64,000 bases of DNA from Gnetum montanum (Eukaryota > Streptophyta > Gnetopsida > Gnetales > Gnetaceae), in NCBI GenBank assembly GCA_015680685.1, contig MNCI01009291.1:4940-68939 (forward strand). Reading direction: 5' to 3'. Below the pieces are notes generated by a model. It did no database searches, was not told the origin of the DNA, and saw only the letters and a list, made by a program, of their open reading frames with translations. Positions 1 to 11,644 of the stretch are shown piece after piece; the first letter of the stretch is position 1; each line of letters starts with the position of its first letter. A program made the position numbers and the translations under genes.

Positions 1-510
1 GAACCAAAGTGTTCCCTCTAACTACAGTCCTTCTCGCTTTCCATTACCTCCTTTGTTTTGTCAGAATGGTGGTGGCTCTTTGAAGATGCATCCTTGTTAT
101 CCCAGTGAATGGTTTAACCGAATGCATTGATGCGAAGTCACTGGAAGTGGTTGGTTTGAGGTTGGAGTTGGAATGAGACTTGCCAAGTCACATTAATCAT
201 TAAACACACAAGGGGCTGTACACCACCTTGTTCTTGGAATTCCATTCCATTTCTCTTCTCTCCATCCTTCTCTCCATTGTTCACCTCATTGCCAGTTGTA
301 TCATTAGTGTATATATTTTTTGGTTGATGCATTGTTTTCTTTTCGGTAAATTCTAGTGGTTAAGACTTTAACTCTTGTTCCAAAAGACATTCCTAGAGCC
401 TGCGGACTCTTTGAATGTGGGATTGTCAGGGCATTAATGGCATGAGCCTACTTTGGGGAGGACCCACTGACATTCCTATTTGGAACATTAGTTAACTTCT
501 TTTCCTTAAC
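1..510 (+). repeat. 3' noncoding segment of an Athila-like element
   Basis: This stretch is non-coding and matches, in inverted orientation, 47050-47515 inside E4. It shares with the 3' noncoding parts of E2 (about 14050-14500), E0 (about 21340) and E1 (about 34380) the motif 'catgagcctactttgggg' followed by 'aggacccact'. It is therefore the post-pol, pre-LTR segment of another member of the same family, running on the + strand. The element it belonged to lies mostly outside the window. Confidence 0.7.
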
Positions 511-1884
511 ATTTTGCAATTAATTTTTGTTTTTTTTTGTCCATTTCCATCTTGACATCCACTTCACTGATGCCATACAAGGAAAAAGGTTCTTAACCTT
601 TACTAAATACAAGTTATTATAGTGTCCTACACATACTTAGAAAAGAATTAAGAATAAAGTGCAAAAGGGAAAATAAATAAAACCTATAGGCTACTATGAA
701 CATGCCTGAGAAGCCTAGAGGATCATTGAGATAAGGTTGTATGTTGATGGTGAAGACAAATCATGTTACCAAGCAAGGCCCAAAAGTAGTAACACTAATG
801 TCAACATTAACGTTAGCATCAACATTACTATTATTTAATTAAATTTTGGGCTTTTTCCAAGTATGTAATTTAATTTTCCAACGCATTTTTTAACCTCCAA
901 ACTAATGTTGAAGGTTTCCAAGATCAAGTCAAGCATCCTAAGAGGCTTCTAGACACTACCAGATGTTAATTTGAGTGACAATGTAGGTTTCAATAATGTT
1001 GATGCTAATGTTAACATCAACATTAATGTCAACACCAAAGCTAGAAATATTTTTAGCCATTTTCCAGGTTAAAATTTCTAATCTTAAGATGCAAAAATTG
1101 ATCCTAAAAGGAATCAAAATGATGATTTTTAAGTGCTAATGGGTTGTAAACCTACAATATGCTATAAACTAGGTATGTAAAGCGACATGAGCCTACTTTC
1201 ATAGATACTGAGGTAAGTCCCAAATTTATTAATGATTAACATTTAGAACAAATTATGATTTTCTAAGTCCCAAAAGAACCTACCAAAATTATCAATTTTA
1301 GAAGCCCAAAGTATCAATACTATCGTTGGAAAGTTTTCCAATACTTAAGAACCCATTGCATATGTCACAATGCAGCTTTGATGAGATTTGGAAGTGCTAG
1401 TAATGGTGTTTTCACTACTAATGCTAACACTAGCATTAGCATTAGCATCAACCATACTTAAAAATATTTTCAAAATTTTTCTTAAATTTTTTAAAGTTGC
1501 CAAAACTAGAGCTAAGATGCTAGGATATGATCCTGAATGATCCCTAGAGGCATCTAAAAGTCAAAAATGTGCCTTGTGAAGCTATTTTTGGGATGTTTTA
1601 TCATATTTTATTGAAGGAATATTGATTTAGAATCCACATCACCTCTAATATTTAAAAAAAATTGATTTTAGAGTTTTTTTAAGGTCACTATGAAGGAAGT
1701 CCATAAGCTAGATTATGAACTTAAATGATCCCTAGAGACATCCAAATGGTAATAATGTGCCTCATTATGATGTATTTAGGAAGCTTCATGCTCTAACTCA
1801 CATAGAACAATGTCAAAATAGAAAAATTATGTACAATAGTAAGACTTGATTCTGGGCATAGCAACTATAGGTAGTAATATCATT
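511..1884. repeat. Degenerate tandem repeat, non-coding
   Basis: No gene is visible. Diverged repeats recur: clusters of CATTAG/AACATT-like words near 790-830, 995-1040 and 1405-1450, and a clear pair of about 80-bp segments (about 1512-1600 and 1700-1790) sharing 'atgatccctaga' and 'aatgtgcct'. It is probably an old tandem structure in retrotransposon 3' sequence, ending where E0 gag homology starts near 1885. Confidence 0.45.
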
Positions 1885-4800
1885 AGCAATAGTATTACTC
1901 AAGAAGGGCTCCATCTCAACCTTAGAAGTACTACCAATAGTGTCAAAACCCACAGCCATGGGGATGTCACCACCAAGGTAGCAATGTCCTTATAGACAAC
2001 CTAACCCTTATGGATATTATGTCCAACAAACTATATCACCAAGTCACTCTACTAGTCATGTCTCTACTTACCATTATTATCTTCTACAGTACCACAAACC
2101 TATTACTCTGTGTACTGAATCTTCTTCTACATATACCTCTCATCCTTCAAAACACTCTCAACCTCATACCATAAATCACTTACCACCTACTCAACTAATG
2201 TAAATGGAAATCCCTCTCTAGCCTCAAAAATAGAATGCCACAAGGGTAGTAAACTTGCAATTGGATGACAACTCAAGTGGTTTCAAGTGCAATCCTCAAA
2301 AATAACCATTCTGTAGGCTAGCCAGTTCACCCAAATCTTTATAGGAATTCATGATTACAAATGTGACACTAACAACCTCATTTAAAATAATATTTAAGCT
2401 ACCTTCAAATCAAAATGTCCCTATTATATAGATTATCATACTCATTCATGCAATTACAGACTAGATAAATATAGGACATCTTCTTAAAAAAAGGACTTAT
2501 TCATGAAGCTCCTTGATTTACTTATACATTATACAAAATGTGCCATGCAAAGCTCTTCTAGACTTAGGTTCCATATTCAATTTAATATCTCAAAAAATAT
2601 ATAAGACATGAAACCTATTTCCATTAAATAAATGCAACATTAGGTTAGATCCTATAGAGCTATCCATCACTGTTCCCCTAGGACTGGTAGAAGATATTAT
2701 GATCACCATTAGTGGTTGGTCATATCCAATTGATTTCCTAGTAATCCATGTGGATAACTGTAAGGGGGACTTTTTTGTCATTCTATAAAGAGCTTGACTA
2801 AGCATGATGAATGCTAAGCTAATAATTAGATATCTATCCATATAAAATTTCAAGCAAAATGACCATAAAAAGATAGATAAGAAGAGAGTCCTATGCATCG
2901 TGTATAGTGACACTGGATGCAACTACATGTACTTAATCTAAATAATAACAAGTAGAACCATCAACAACATGCAAATCATGTGTCAAACTAGTTAATGTCC
3001 AAAGGTTCTTGTATGTAGCAACTACAAAACAAGAAAAACCTAGTGGTTATCATCAAATGATTTCTTCAACTCTATAATATGCATGGAACTAACAAAAATC
3101 CTTACAAGTACTTACATTGATAAGATGGATGAAATAAAGCAACTTAGACACCAACTCTCAAATGAAAAACTTAAGATGGAAGCAAATACAAATTAGAGAG
3201 GATTGAAAATTCTTGTAGTGTCTAAACTAGAATCCTAGGGCTAAAAGTGTTACCAAAATCTCTTGAATATGTATTTTTTAAAAAATGGTAAAATAATATC
3301 ATAAACACCTAGCTCACAAAGTAATAAAAACATAAGTTACTAAATATGGTTAAAAAAATGACCAACATTCTTTGTCTAGTCATATGATGAAATCACAAGT
3401 ATCGATCCATGCATATGCTAATACAAAATCTACATAGAATTTGCAATTAAGCCTAAGCAATAACCAAATAGAAGATTAAATCCTCATCAAAAGCAACTAG
3501 TAAGCAAGAAAGTGGATAATTTAGAATCTTCTAAAAGTTGGATTCATATATCTTATGTACATAAGAAAGATAGATAATGATGGACTTAAATTTACTTCAA
3601 GCTATTGAACATAGTAACCTTTAAGGATCATTTTCTATTACCATTTATGAAAAAATTATTGGACACCATTATAACCCATAAGTATTATAGCTTTTTGGAT
3701 GATGAAAATGGCTACAATCAAATCCAAATAGCCCAAAAATATCAAGCCAAGATCATATTTTTAAGTCCTTTAGGGAATTTTATATACAAGGAGATGCTTT
3801 TTGGCCTATGCAATTAACCTACAACCTTTCAATGACCTGTCCTCAACATATTTTAGTAATAGATTGGAAATGGTGTAATGGTCTTCATGAATGACTTCTC
3901 CACATATGGATCAAACTTTGAGCAAGCAATGGACCATCTAGAGTAGGTGTTGAAATGATGTATGAAAAGAAATCTTAAAATCAATGAGCAAAAAATCCAT
4001 TTAATGATCTAGAAGAGCATTATCTTAGGGCACCAATTTTCAAAAAAAGAGATCAAGATGAATCTAGAAAAGATAAGAGTGATCCAAGAAGATAAGAGTG
4101 ATTCAAAAAATAACATAACAACCACAAATTGTAAAAGATGACAAATCATTCCTTGGATACATAGCCTATTAAAAGAAATCTATTGAGAATTTCTATAAGA
4201 ATGAAAACCATTGGTAGAATTGAATAAGAATGATGTACTAATAGAATGGGCCAAGAAATGCAAACATGCATTTCAACTCCAAAAGAAAACTCATAGAGAC
4301 TCCAATTCTATAAGCTCTTGATTTTTAAAAACATTCCACATCATGACAGATACAGCCAACTTTACCTAGGAAGCTGTGCTTATATAATTGAATGATTGGA
4401 AACATTCATAATATATTCATTATGTAAGTAGGAGTATTCTAGATTCATAACTAAACTACCTCATAATAGAGAATGAACTAATGGTAGTAACGTATGCCTT
4501 AGATAAATTTAAGCACTTTGTGCTTGGATACTCAATCTTTGTGCAAATAGATCATAGTGCAATGTACTTCCTAATGAACAAACTACTAGTTAGCCCCCAT
4601 ATCATATAATGGCTAATGATCTTACAAGGATTGACAAAAAGAAAACCAAAAATATTGTTGCAAATCATTTATCTTAGTTAATATGGGACAACAAGGGCGA
4701 TGAAGAGACTTTTTCTAACTAATTTTCTAATGAGATACTTTTTGTAAAGGAAAAAACAACCACAAAAAATGCATCCAAACCATGATATGTAGAATTTCTC

Positions 4801-5960
4801 TCATATTTACTCACATAGGTAATTCCTACTAAATGGGATAAAAATAAAAAATAAGACTTCCTTCAGATAGAGAGGACAACCTCTATAAGAGATACATAGA
4901 TGACTTGGTGCGATAGTATGTGTCTAATGAGGATCAAATTAGAATTATGAAAGATGCACATGAGGAACCTTATAGAGATCACTACATAGGTAGAAAATTA
5001 TTATTACAATTCTCATGATAAGATACTTTTTCCTCACAATCTTCATGGATGCACATCAATTCACCAACTTCTATGAATAATGATAAAGAGATGAAAGAAT
5101 ATCTACAAGGCTGGAAAGTCCTCAACAATGGATCCAACCAATGGAACCTTTTAATATTTGAAGAATTGATTTCATGAATTCTGTAATACCCATATCCAAT
5201 GAAAAATCCTACATCATTATCGTGGTGGACTATTGCATGCAATGGGTAGAGGATGTAGTAGCAACAAACTACACATCCATGATTGTACCTAGATTTTTTT
5301 TAATAAAGTATGACAAATAGGTTTGGTATGCTTAGGGCACTAATTTTGGATAATGAAACTTACTTTACAAGTGCTACTTTTAGAAAACTAATAAGGCACT
5401 AAGGGATGGAACATAAACTCACAATACCATATCATTCTCAAGTAAATGGTCAAGTAGAAGTAACAAATAGGAAAATCATGAGAATCCTTACAAGAAAAAT
5501 TAGTAGGTTTACATGATATTAGAGATCCAAACTCAAGAATGCCTTATGAGCCTCCCACTCCACCTAGAAAATCCCTAAAGTCTACTCTCCCTATGAGTTA
5601 GTGTACTATAAGCTACCAAAATTTCTAAAATAAGAAAAATTACACATATTCATCACAACTTATGAACTTAACCTCAACATCATTCTAGCACAAAAATAAT
5701 GTCTCTCTCAACCTGCTAAATGAAAATAAACAAGTAGCCCTTATGATAAATTAAGTACACAAAGCATGCACCAATAAACATCATGATGCTAAGATATGAA
5801 AAGTGGATTTTCAACCAAAAGATAAGGCCTTATATTAGAACCCTGCACATATACCTTTATTTTGGGAAGGACACTACATTATCCACTCCACTTTTCATTT
5901 AGACACAATGAATATTTATCATCCTAATTGCCTAAATAAGCCCATCTTAGCCAACACACA
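1885..5960 (+). pseudogene. E0 gag(C-term)-protease-RT-RNase H-integrase remnant
   Basis: Homology to E1 begins in the Gln/Pro/Tyr-rich gag tail (about 1885-2230). The protease follows near 2545 (KALLDLG then NLIS). RT is at about 3600-4330, with 'DENGYNQIQIAQK' near 3700 and the active-site region near 3880 reading VFMNDFSTYG, so the second catalytic Asp of the usual DD pair is Asn. RNase H is at about 4330-4700. Integrase is at about 4900-5600, with DNETYFTSATF and PYHSQVNGQVEVTNRKI near 5350-5480. The C-terminal part ends near 5960. Many stops and frameshifts interrupt it, so no protein can be made. The FxDDFSxYG type and missing chromodomain suggest the Athila/Tat branch of Ty3/gypsy. Confidence 0.85.
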
Positions 5961-7130
5961 ATAAGTATAACCTTTTAAGAATTTTATAGTAGCTAAGAAC
6001 TCCACCAACATCCCAACTCAAGTCCAAGCCTCCTCCATTTTCTGTATCTCCGCCTTTTAACCCATTCATGGGGGACATCCTTACCTAACCTATCATCTTG
6101 TAAGGGCATGATTTTTCAATTTTTGTTCTATAATTTCTTTTCATTTTTTCAATTCTTCATATGTTTTCTATTTCTTATAATTTTTAATTTTCTTTTATAT
6201 CTTTTTCTCTCTTTAAGTCTTTTTATTTTTCTCTTTCAAATCTTTAATTTAATTTAATTTCTTTGTTTTCTTCTGCATTGATAAGAATTATCATTTATGA
6301 CAAGCCAGCTTTGTCATATATGATTATGTCATATGCTATTAAGATAATTAGGAAAGCAATTACATTCAATAGTGAGACCATGTCATCCATCCCTCCACTT
6401 TCTATAAATAAGAGATCTTCACCCTAAAATAAGTATGATTATTTCCATATTAAAACTAAAATTAACACATATCTTTATGCCTTAAGAAAAATGGGGAAGG
6501 ACTAAGAGAGAATGAAAAAGGATGTAGCATAAAGGGAATTTGCTAATTCCTGGCATTTCCTCTATGGGTCTTACTACTCCATGTTTTTATGTTATTACTC
6601 ATGATTTAATTTTGATGAAAGCATGTTCTTAAATAAGTTTTTTCTTTCCATGTCATTAGAAAGGAATATTACCCATGCCTAAAAGGACCTCTCTAATGAA
6701 TGGCCAAGTTTCTTAAAAATACTTAATGTTCAAGTAATTAATTAATAATAATGCTTTTTTATTTTCTCTTGTTAAGTAGTGATATTTTCATATAGTAATG
6801 ATGGTCCCATGATTATAAGTTTGGAATGAGATAATGTGATGTGATTGAAAAATGTCTAGACATAGTCTAAAACCTGGAAAGATAGGTATAATGGTCATTT
6901 TAATCATACTTACTTTAAAGACCTATTGTGAACATGGTAAACCATCTCACATCCCTATTTTTGTTGTCCCTTCTTATTCCATCATTCTCCTCACTATTGT
7001 ATGTAATTACTTGTCTAATGATTTTCTTTAATATAGTGTAGGATTTCAAAGATAATAATTGTGTGAATATGGCATATACACTATATCAATATTCAATTCC
7101 TAATGTGGCTATAGACATCTTACAAAATGG
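5961..7130 (+). repeat. E0 3' noncoding region, first part
   Basis: AT-rich, T-tract-rich DNA after pol, with no convincing gene. It starts with the end-of-pol words 'catgggggacatcctta' and includes 'acccatgcctaaaaggac', both conserved at equivalent places in E1 and E2. The last 213 bases (6918-7130) reappear to the right of E2 at 21117-21335. Confidence 0.65.
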
Positions 7131-7995
7131 TGATGAAACATTTAATTCGTTGCATCGATGGGCATGCATCAACACAGCCCCATCAATGCATGGTTTGATG
7201 CATCAAAGTATATGCGTTGACATAATGTCTAGTCTTGCCTATATAAATGTGCATACCCACCACATTTATGATACATTAAGTCAATAGCATAGCTAAAATC
7301 ATATATTTTTCCTACCCTAGAGTCAGAATATTTTCTAAGTGCCCATAGTAAGATTTCAAGGATTGTATAGATCCTTATTTAAGCATCAATGTACCTAAAC
7401 ACTTTTATGTGACAATAATAAATATGAGATTCTTGAAATTCCTTGCAACACTTAAGAATAGATTAACATTTATTTTCATGCACTTTATTATTCATACACT
7501 TTACATTCATGTCTTTAGTTAATTAAAAAACTTAATAACAATGCATAAGTATGACCACTTCAAACATACCGCTTAATGCTTGGTAATCCTAGCAATGGCT
7601 ATTTGGTACGCCCAATGATAGACACATGGTAACCTAGTAGCATTAGAGCAAGTTCAAGATGCAAATGAAAATTGGACCCAAATACTTATGTTAGGCTAGC
7701 TAGATTAAGGCATTATATTGTTAAAAAGTTAATTTCCAATTAATTATCCTTATTCCAAACTTAGATTAAATAAAATAAAACATCAAATATAAATAACTAT
7801 CATGTGCCTTGGCTTACACTTAACCATACAACTAAGCTTGCACAAATGAAGCCAAGAAGACAATGATCATAACTCTCACAACACTATCTTTGTTCATTAG
7901 TACACTTAGGAGCTAAGTCCATAGAATTTGATGGGATTGCTGGTGAACACTTGTGATTTGTATGGTTAAGTGAAGGGATCACTTGATACTTATCA
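7131..7995 (+). repeat. E2 5' LTR
   Basis: It starts TGATGAAAC and ends CTTATCA directly before the primer-binding site. It aligns along its length with 20220-21095. A TATA-like 'cctatataaatgtgc' near 7238 should lie at the U3/R promoter, and the copy at about 20353 is nearly the same. The repeated phrase 'cttggtaatcctagcaatgg' and the end segment 'ttgtatggttaagtg' recur in all LTRs of the window. Confidence 0.85.
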
Positions 7996-7996
7996 T

Positions 7997-8014
7997 TGGC
8001 ACCATTGTTGAGGA
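7997..8014 (+). promoter_or_regulatory. E2 primer-binding site (tRNA-Asp type)
   Basis: TGGCACCATTGTTGAGGA follows the 5' LTR. It differs mainly by transitions from TGGCGCCGTTGCCGGGGA, the tRNA-Asp complement commonly used by plant Athila/Tat elements. The changes fit decay of methylated cytosines. Confidence 0.75.
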
Positions 8015-8559
8015 CTTAGCCTAACTAAGTGCGCTACATAGGAAAGATAGTGAAATTTCATAAAGATTTTGTAAATAATAACTCATACTAAATCATTACA
8101 AATATCACAACAAACACACACTATTTTTGAGCAATCACTAATATGGATTCTTTTTCACAAGGAAGAACATCCACTACCATTCACAAGAAAATCCAATCAA
8201 ATGCAAGAAGGAAGAAAGACATAGGTGCCCCAACAATGTTGTGTTGTGTACATTCATCCAGATCCTTACACTACAAATTTTACCTTCATGCCACATCATG
8301 ACAAGAAAATGCAATAGAGGAATATGGAAGGCAACATCATGTTGCCTTCCATGTTCCTCTATCGTAGCCAATCTGTTCATGCAATGTTGCTAAACAATCT
8401 AATTAGGTTGGGCATTGTTGAACTTAACTTAGAGTAGAAGGTCCAAGATCACGTCTCTTGGGATTATCATCTCATTAAGGCCCAATGAAAGAAGGATCAA
8501 CAGATGGAAGCTCGATATGAGGCTTCAAAGGGCAAAAGGATTCCTACCCACTTGTTCTT
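8015..8559 (+). other. E2 leader with a 49-bp palindrome
   Basis: No gene can be recognised. An almost perfect palindrome occupies 8314-8362: arms of 24 bases with one mismatch around a single central base, core 'ggcaacatcatgttgcc'. Gag, which should follow the leader, is absent, and RT homology begins abruptly near 8560. Confidence 0.6.
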
Positions 8560-9270
8560 ATAATCACATAAATATGGTAAGGACTTCTTTTCAAGCCAAT
8601 CCACTATACCATTGCAAGGCATTGTTACTATAACTTTTTGGATGGTTAAAGTGGCTATAACCAAATTGAAATAGCATCAAAGAACCAAGTTGAGACAGCA
8701 TTCACAAGTCCTTGGGGGACTTTTGCATATAAGAAGATGTTCTTTGCCCTATGTAATGCTCCTACTACATTCCAATAGTTGATCCTAAGCATCTTCCAAC
8801 AACAGATCAGTAGTGGGGTACAAGTCTTCATAAATGACTTCTCTACATATAGGGCTACCTTTCAACAATGCTTAGACCACCTTAAGCAAGTTCTTCAACA
8901 CTATGTGGAGATAAACCTAAGGCTTAATTAGCAAAATAGTCACCTAATGGTCCAAGAGGACATTGTCTTGGAACATTGAATTTTAGACAAAGGGATTGAG
9001 ATAGGCCTAGAGAAAGTATGGATCATCCAAGGAATAACTAGATAACCAAAAACAGTGAAAGACATGAGGCCATTCCTTGGCCACACTAGTTACTATAGGT
9101 GCTTCATTGAAAACTTCTCAAAGATTGTCAAACCATTAGTGCAACTTACAAAGAAAGATTCACCATTCGTCTACATCAAGGAATGTGAAAATGCATTCCA
9201 ACAATTGAAGCAAAAATTTGTAGAAACTCCAATTCTATGAGCATCATACAGGTCCAGGTCATTTCACATC
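8560..9270 (+). pseudogene. E2 reverse transcriptase remnant
   Basis: RT homology starts at the conserved 'SGYNQIEI'-like block (about 8640) and includes the thumb/connection region at 9055-9240 (DMRPFLGHTSYYRCFIENFS, then VKPLVQLTKKD). The active-site region near 8820 reads VFINDFSTYR, so the catalytic DD is ND. Stops are frequent. It is cut at 9270 by the 9271-11644 insertion, exactly in the start of RNase H, and continues at 11645. Confidence 0.85.
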
Positions 9271-10285
9271 TATTGGCACATTTGGCCATTTCATGAAGTA
9301 GGCTTAAATTAGTTAAGAATTTTTGGAGAAGTGGCTTAAATTTCAGTTTCAGAGGAAAAGAATAAGTTAACAAAGGCATTCTTTTAATTTAAGGAAGAAA
9401 TGTACAGGAGCACCATTTTTATGGGAAATTAATGTAAAAATATAAGCATGTCAAAGTTGCTTCTACCATTGCATCACATCATTCACTAATAAATCCAGTT
9501 GCTCCTTCGAACATGCTTGGATTCCATCCTCGGATTCTTTGTTTCAACTTCTGCTCCGAGCACCAAAAAATCAGGGAGCTAATGTTGCATAGCATCTGCA
9601 TAAGCAAAGGCTTCTTTACATTGGCAGAGAGGAAGGTAGTAGCACCGGCATGACATTGTCCATGTACGCTGACTGGAACATGCAGCCGTGCGGTGCTTAT
9701 CGTGGTGCAGCCTTCGTACCAAGGAAAATCACCATCGCCATGAGCATGGCCAAGTCCCTGGAGGACAAAACCCCTTTGCCATGAACACAAAAAGATAAAA
9801 AAATCGAAACCCTCATCCACACATACTATACACAAAAAGGAATCATGTTTTGTTGAAACCCCGGTTTCATTTCTAGATTTTCTTAGGGCATCTTCATCAA
9901 ATTAAACTCTCCCTTCTCCAACACTGTCGTTGCATCAATGAGCTCTTGTTCTGTGCAGCAGTCCATGTCGGTAGCTGAGGAGTGATTGCATCATCAAACC
10001 CTACTGGCTTTTGTGCTATTTTACGAATTCATTGGCAATATGCGGGAATACATTTTGGTTGCTGCGTTAACTGCTTCCAGCGAAAACTTCGTAATGGTGA
10101 ACCTGCAATCCGAAATTTCTCAAAACAATAGCAGTACCCAACGCCGTCGGATTCATTATTGCCATACCAATCCACTGAATGCAGCAACAAAGACACGAAG
10201 GTACACTAAGACAAGTGTACAATCGAATGAGCAGAGTAGGAGATATTTTAACTGATGCTGGAGTTGCAGTTTTATCCATCGCTGA

Positions 10286-10357
10286 AGGCTTACCATTAAT
10301 TTAATTATTCCAAGTGCTCGATTGAAGACTTACCATTAATTTAATTATTCCAAGTGC
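10286..10357. repeat. Two tandem copies of a 37-bp unit
   Basis: The sequence 'cttaccattaatttaatt' followed by 'attccaagtgc' occurs twice in a row with a 37-bp period and one or two differences. It lies just after the GC-rich coding-like part of the insertion. Confidence 0.85.
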
Positions 10358-10618
10358 ATGAAGCTCTCATAATATTGAGGTCTTGAATTTATTTTTCAAA
10401 CATTATTGTATAAGTTATTACCCATAAAATATTTGTAATATTTACAAATATCAATGTTAGCATAAATTCCTCCTAACTTTATGTATAACTTCCTAACTAG
10501 ATAACTTCCCAACTAAATTGGTGAGAAATATCTCCTAACTAGTTGGGTAAGTTGTAACTTCCTTACTTGGGAGAGAAGTTAGCTAAGATATTTTAAAGTG
10601 TGTAACTACCTTTGAACC

Positions 10619-10979
10619 NNNNNNNNNNNNNNNNNNNNNNNNNNNNNNNNNNNNNNNNNNNNNNNNNNNNNNNNNNNNNNNNNNNNNNNNNNNNNNNNNN
10701 NNNNNNNNNNNNNNNNNNNNNNNNNNNNNNNNNNNNNNNNNNNNNNNNNNNNNNNNNNNNNNNNNNNNNNNNNNNNNNNNNNNNNNNNNNNNNNNNNNNN
10801 NNNNNNNNNNNNNNNNNNNNNNNNNNNNNNNNNNNNNNNNNNNNNNNNNNNNNNNNNNNNNNNNNNNNNNNNNNNNNNNNNNNNNNNNNNNNNNNNNNNN
10901 NNNNNNNNNNNNNNNNNNNNNNNNNNNNNNNNNNNNNNNNNNNNNNNNNNNNNNNNNNNNNNNNNNNNNNNNNNNNNNN
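10619..10979. other. Assembly gap (361 N)
   Basis: Run of undetermined bases inside the 9271-11644 insertion. The DNA just left of it (10440-10610) has repeated 'taacttcctaactag'-like words, which may explain why it did not assemble. Confidence 1.
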
Positions 10980-11644
10980 CTGAATGTAATTGTTGACGTC
11001 CATTATCTAGCCAAAATGGAGTCTCATACGTCATAGTTTACGCAACAATTTTTTGGTAGCATAGTAGGATTGTCTTGAAGAAATTGCTTATTTGAGCCTT
11101 GGAATTTTGAACAATTCATAGATATTGAATTTGGAATAGCTTTATTGCAAAGTGTTTACTTGTGTCATTTACCTTGTTTAAATATTTGAGGTCTACACAA
11201 ATCTGCTTTCTTTTTCTCTTATCTCTAATTTCCATCGAATCTTGCTCTATTTCTAGTTTTCTTGTGGAACTTTTTCTTTCTCTAGGGAAAATTAGAAGTA
11301 GATTCATAGAGTTGTGCTCAAATGTTTTTGCAAAATTTTATTTGTTACAAGTAGGTATTATAAGGACCGCATAGACTAGGCAATTGAACAAAATAGAAAC
11401 TCTCAACTCACAGGTACTTGGCAAAGTTGGCTGAATCTCTTTAAGATAAGTCATTTGTAGTTTACACACAATGCAATCATTTCATAATTCACAACCACAC
11501 ACCGCAATAGCACACACACATACTCACATTAACTACTGAGTTTATTTAGAGGTATCTGGGCCTTGGTGTTGCTAGAGACCAACAAGCACCTAAATCCTGT
11601 TCGAGGACACTCGTTGGTGGTTGCGTCCCAAACGGTTGCCAACA

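Larger units (their letters stand above)
9271..11644. mobile_element. 2.37-kb LTR-type insertion (solo LTR or short element) in E2 pol
   Basis: The RNase H sequence is split, and ACATC is repeated at both edges (9266-9270 and 11645-11649). The insert starts TATTGGCA and ends TGCCAACA, an inverted terminal match that looks like a TG...CA LTR end with one mutation. I find no second LTR or polymerase inside, so a long solo LTR or truncated copia-like element is the best guess. It contains 361 Ns and a more GC-rich part (about 9480-10280) looking like broken coding DNA. One + frame there (about 10120-10290) runs through AVPNAVGFIIAIPI, a stop, then MSRVGDILTDAGVAVLSIAEG. I do not recognise that protein. 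Confidence 0.65.

Noticed and set aside
1400-1450. Possible CRISPR-like or satellite array of CATTAG words
   Set aside because: Short, irregular and AT-rich in a plant nuclear context; only a degenerate tandem repeat is supported.
2590-2922. 110-codon minus-strand open frame
   Set aside because: It is the shadow of the E0 protease; similar shadows occur opposite the E1 and E4 protease regions.
10593-11034. Open frames across the first N gap
   Set aside because: They consist almost wholly of undetermined bases; likewise those across 51338-52103.
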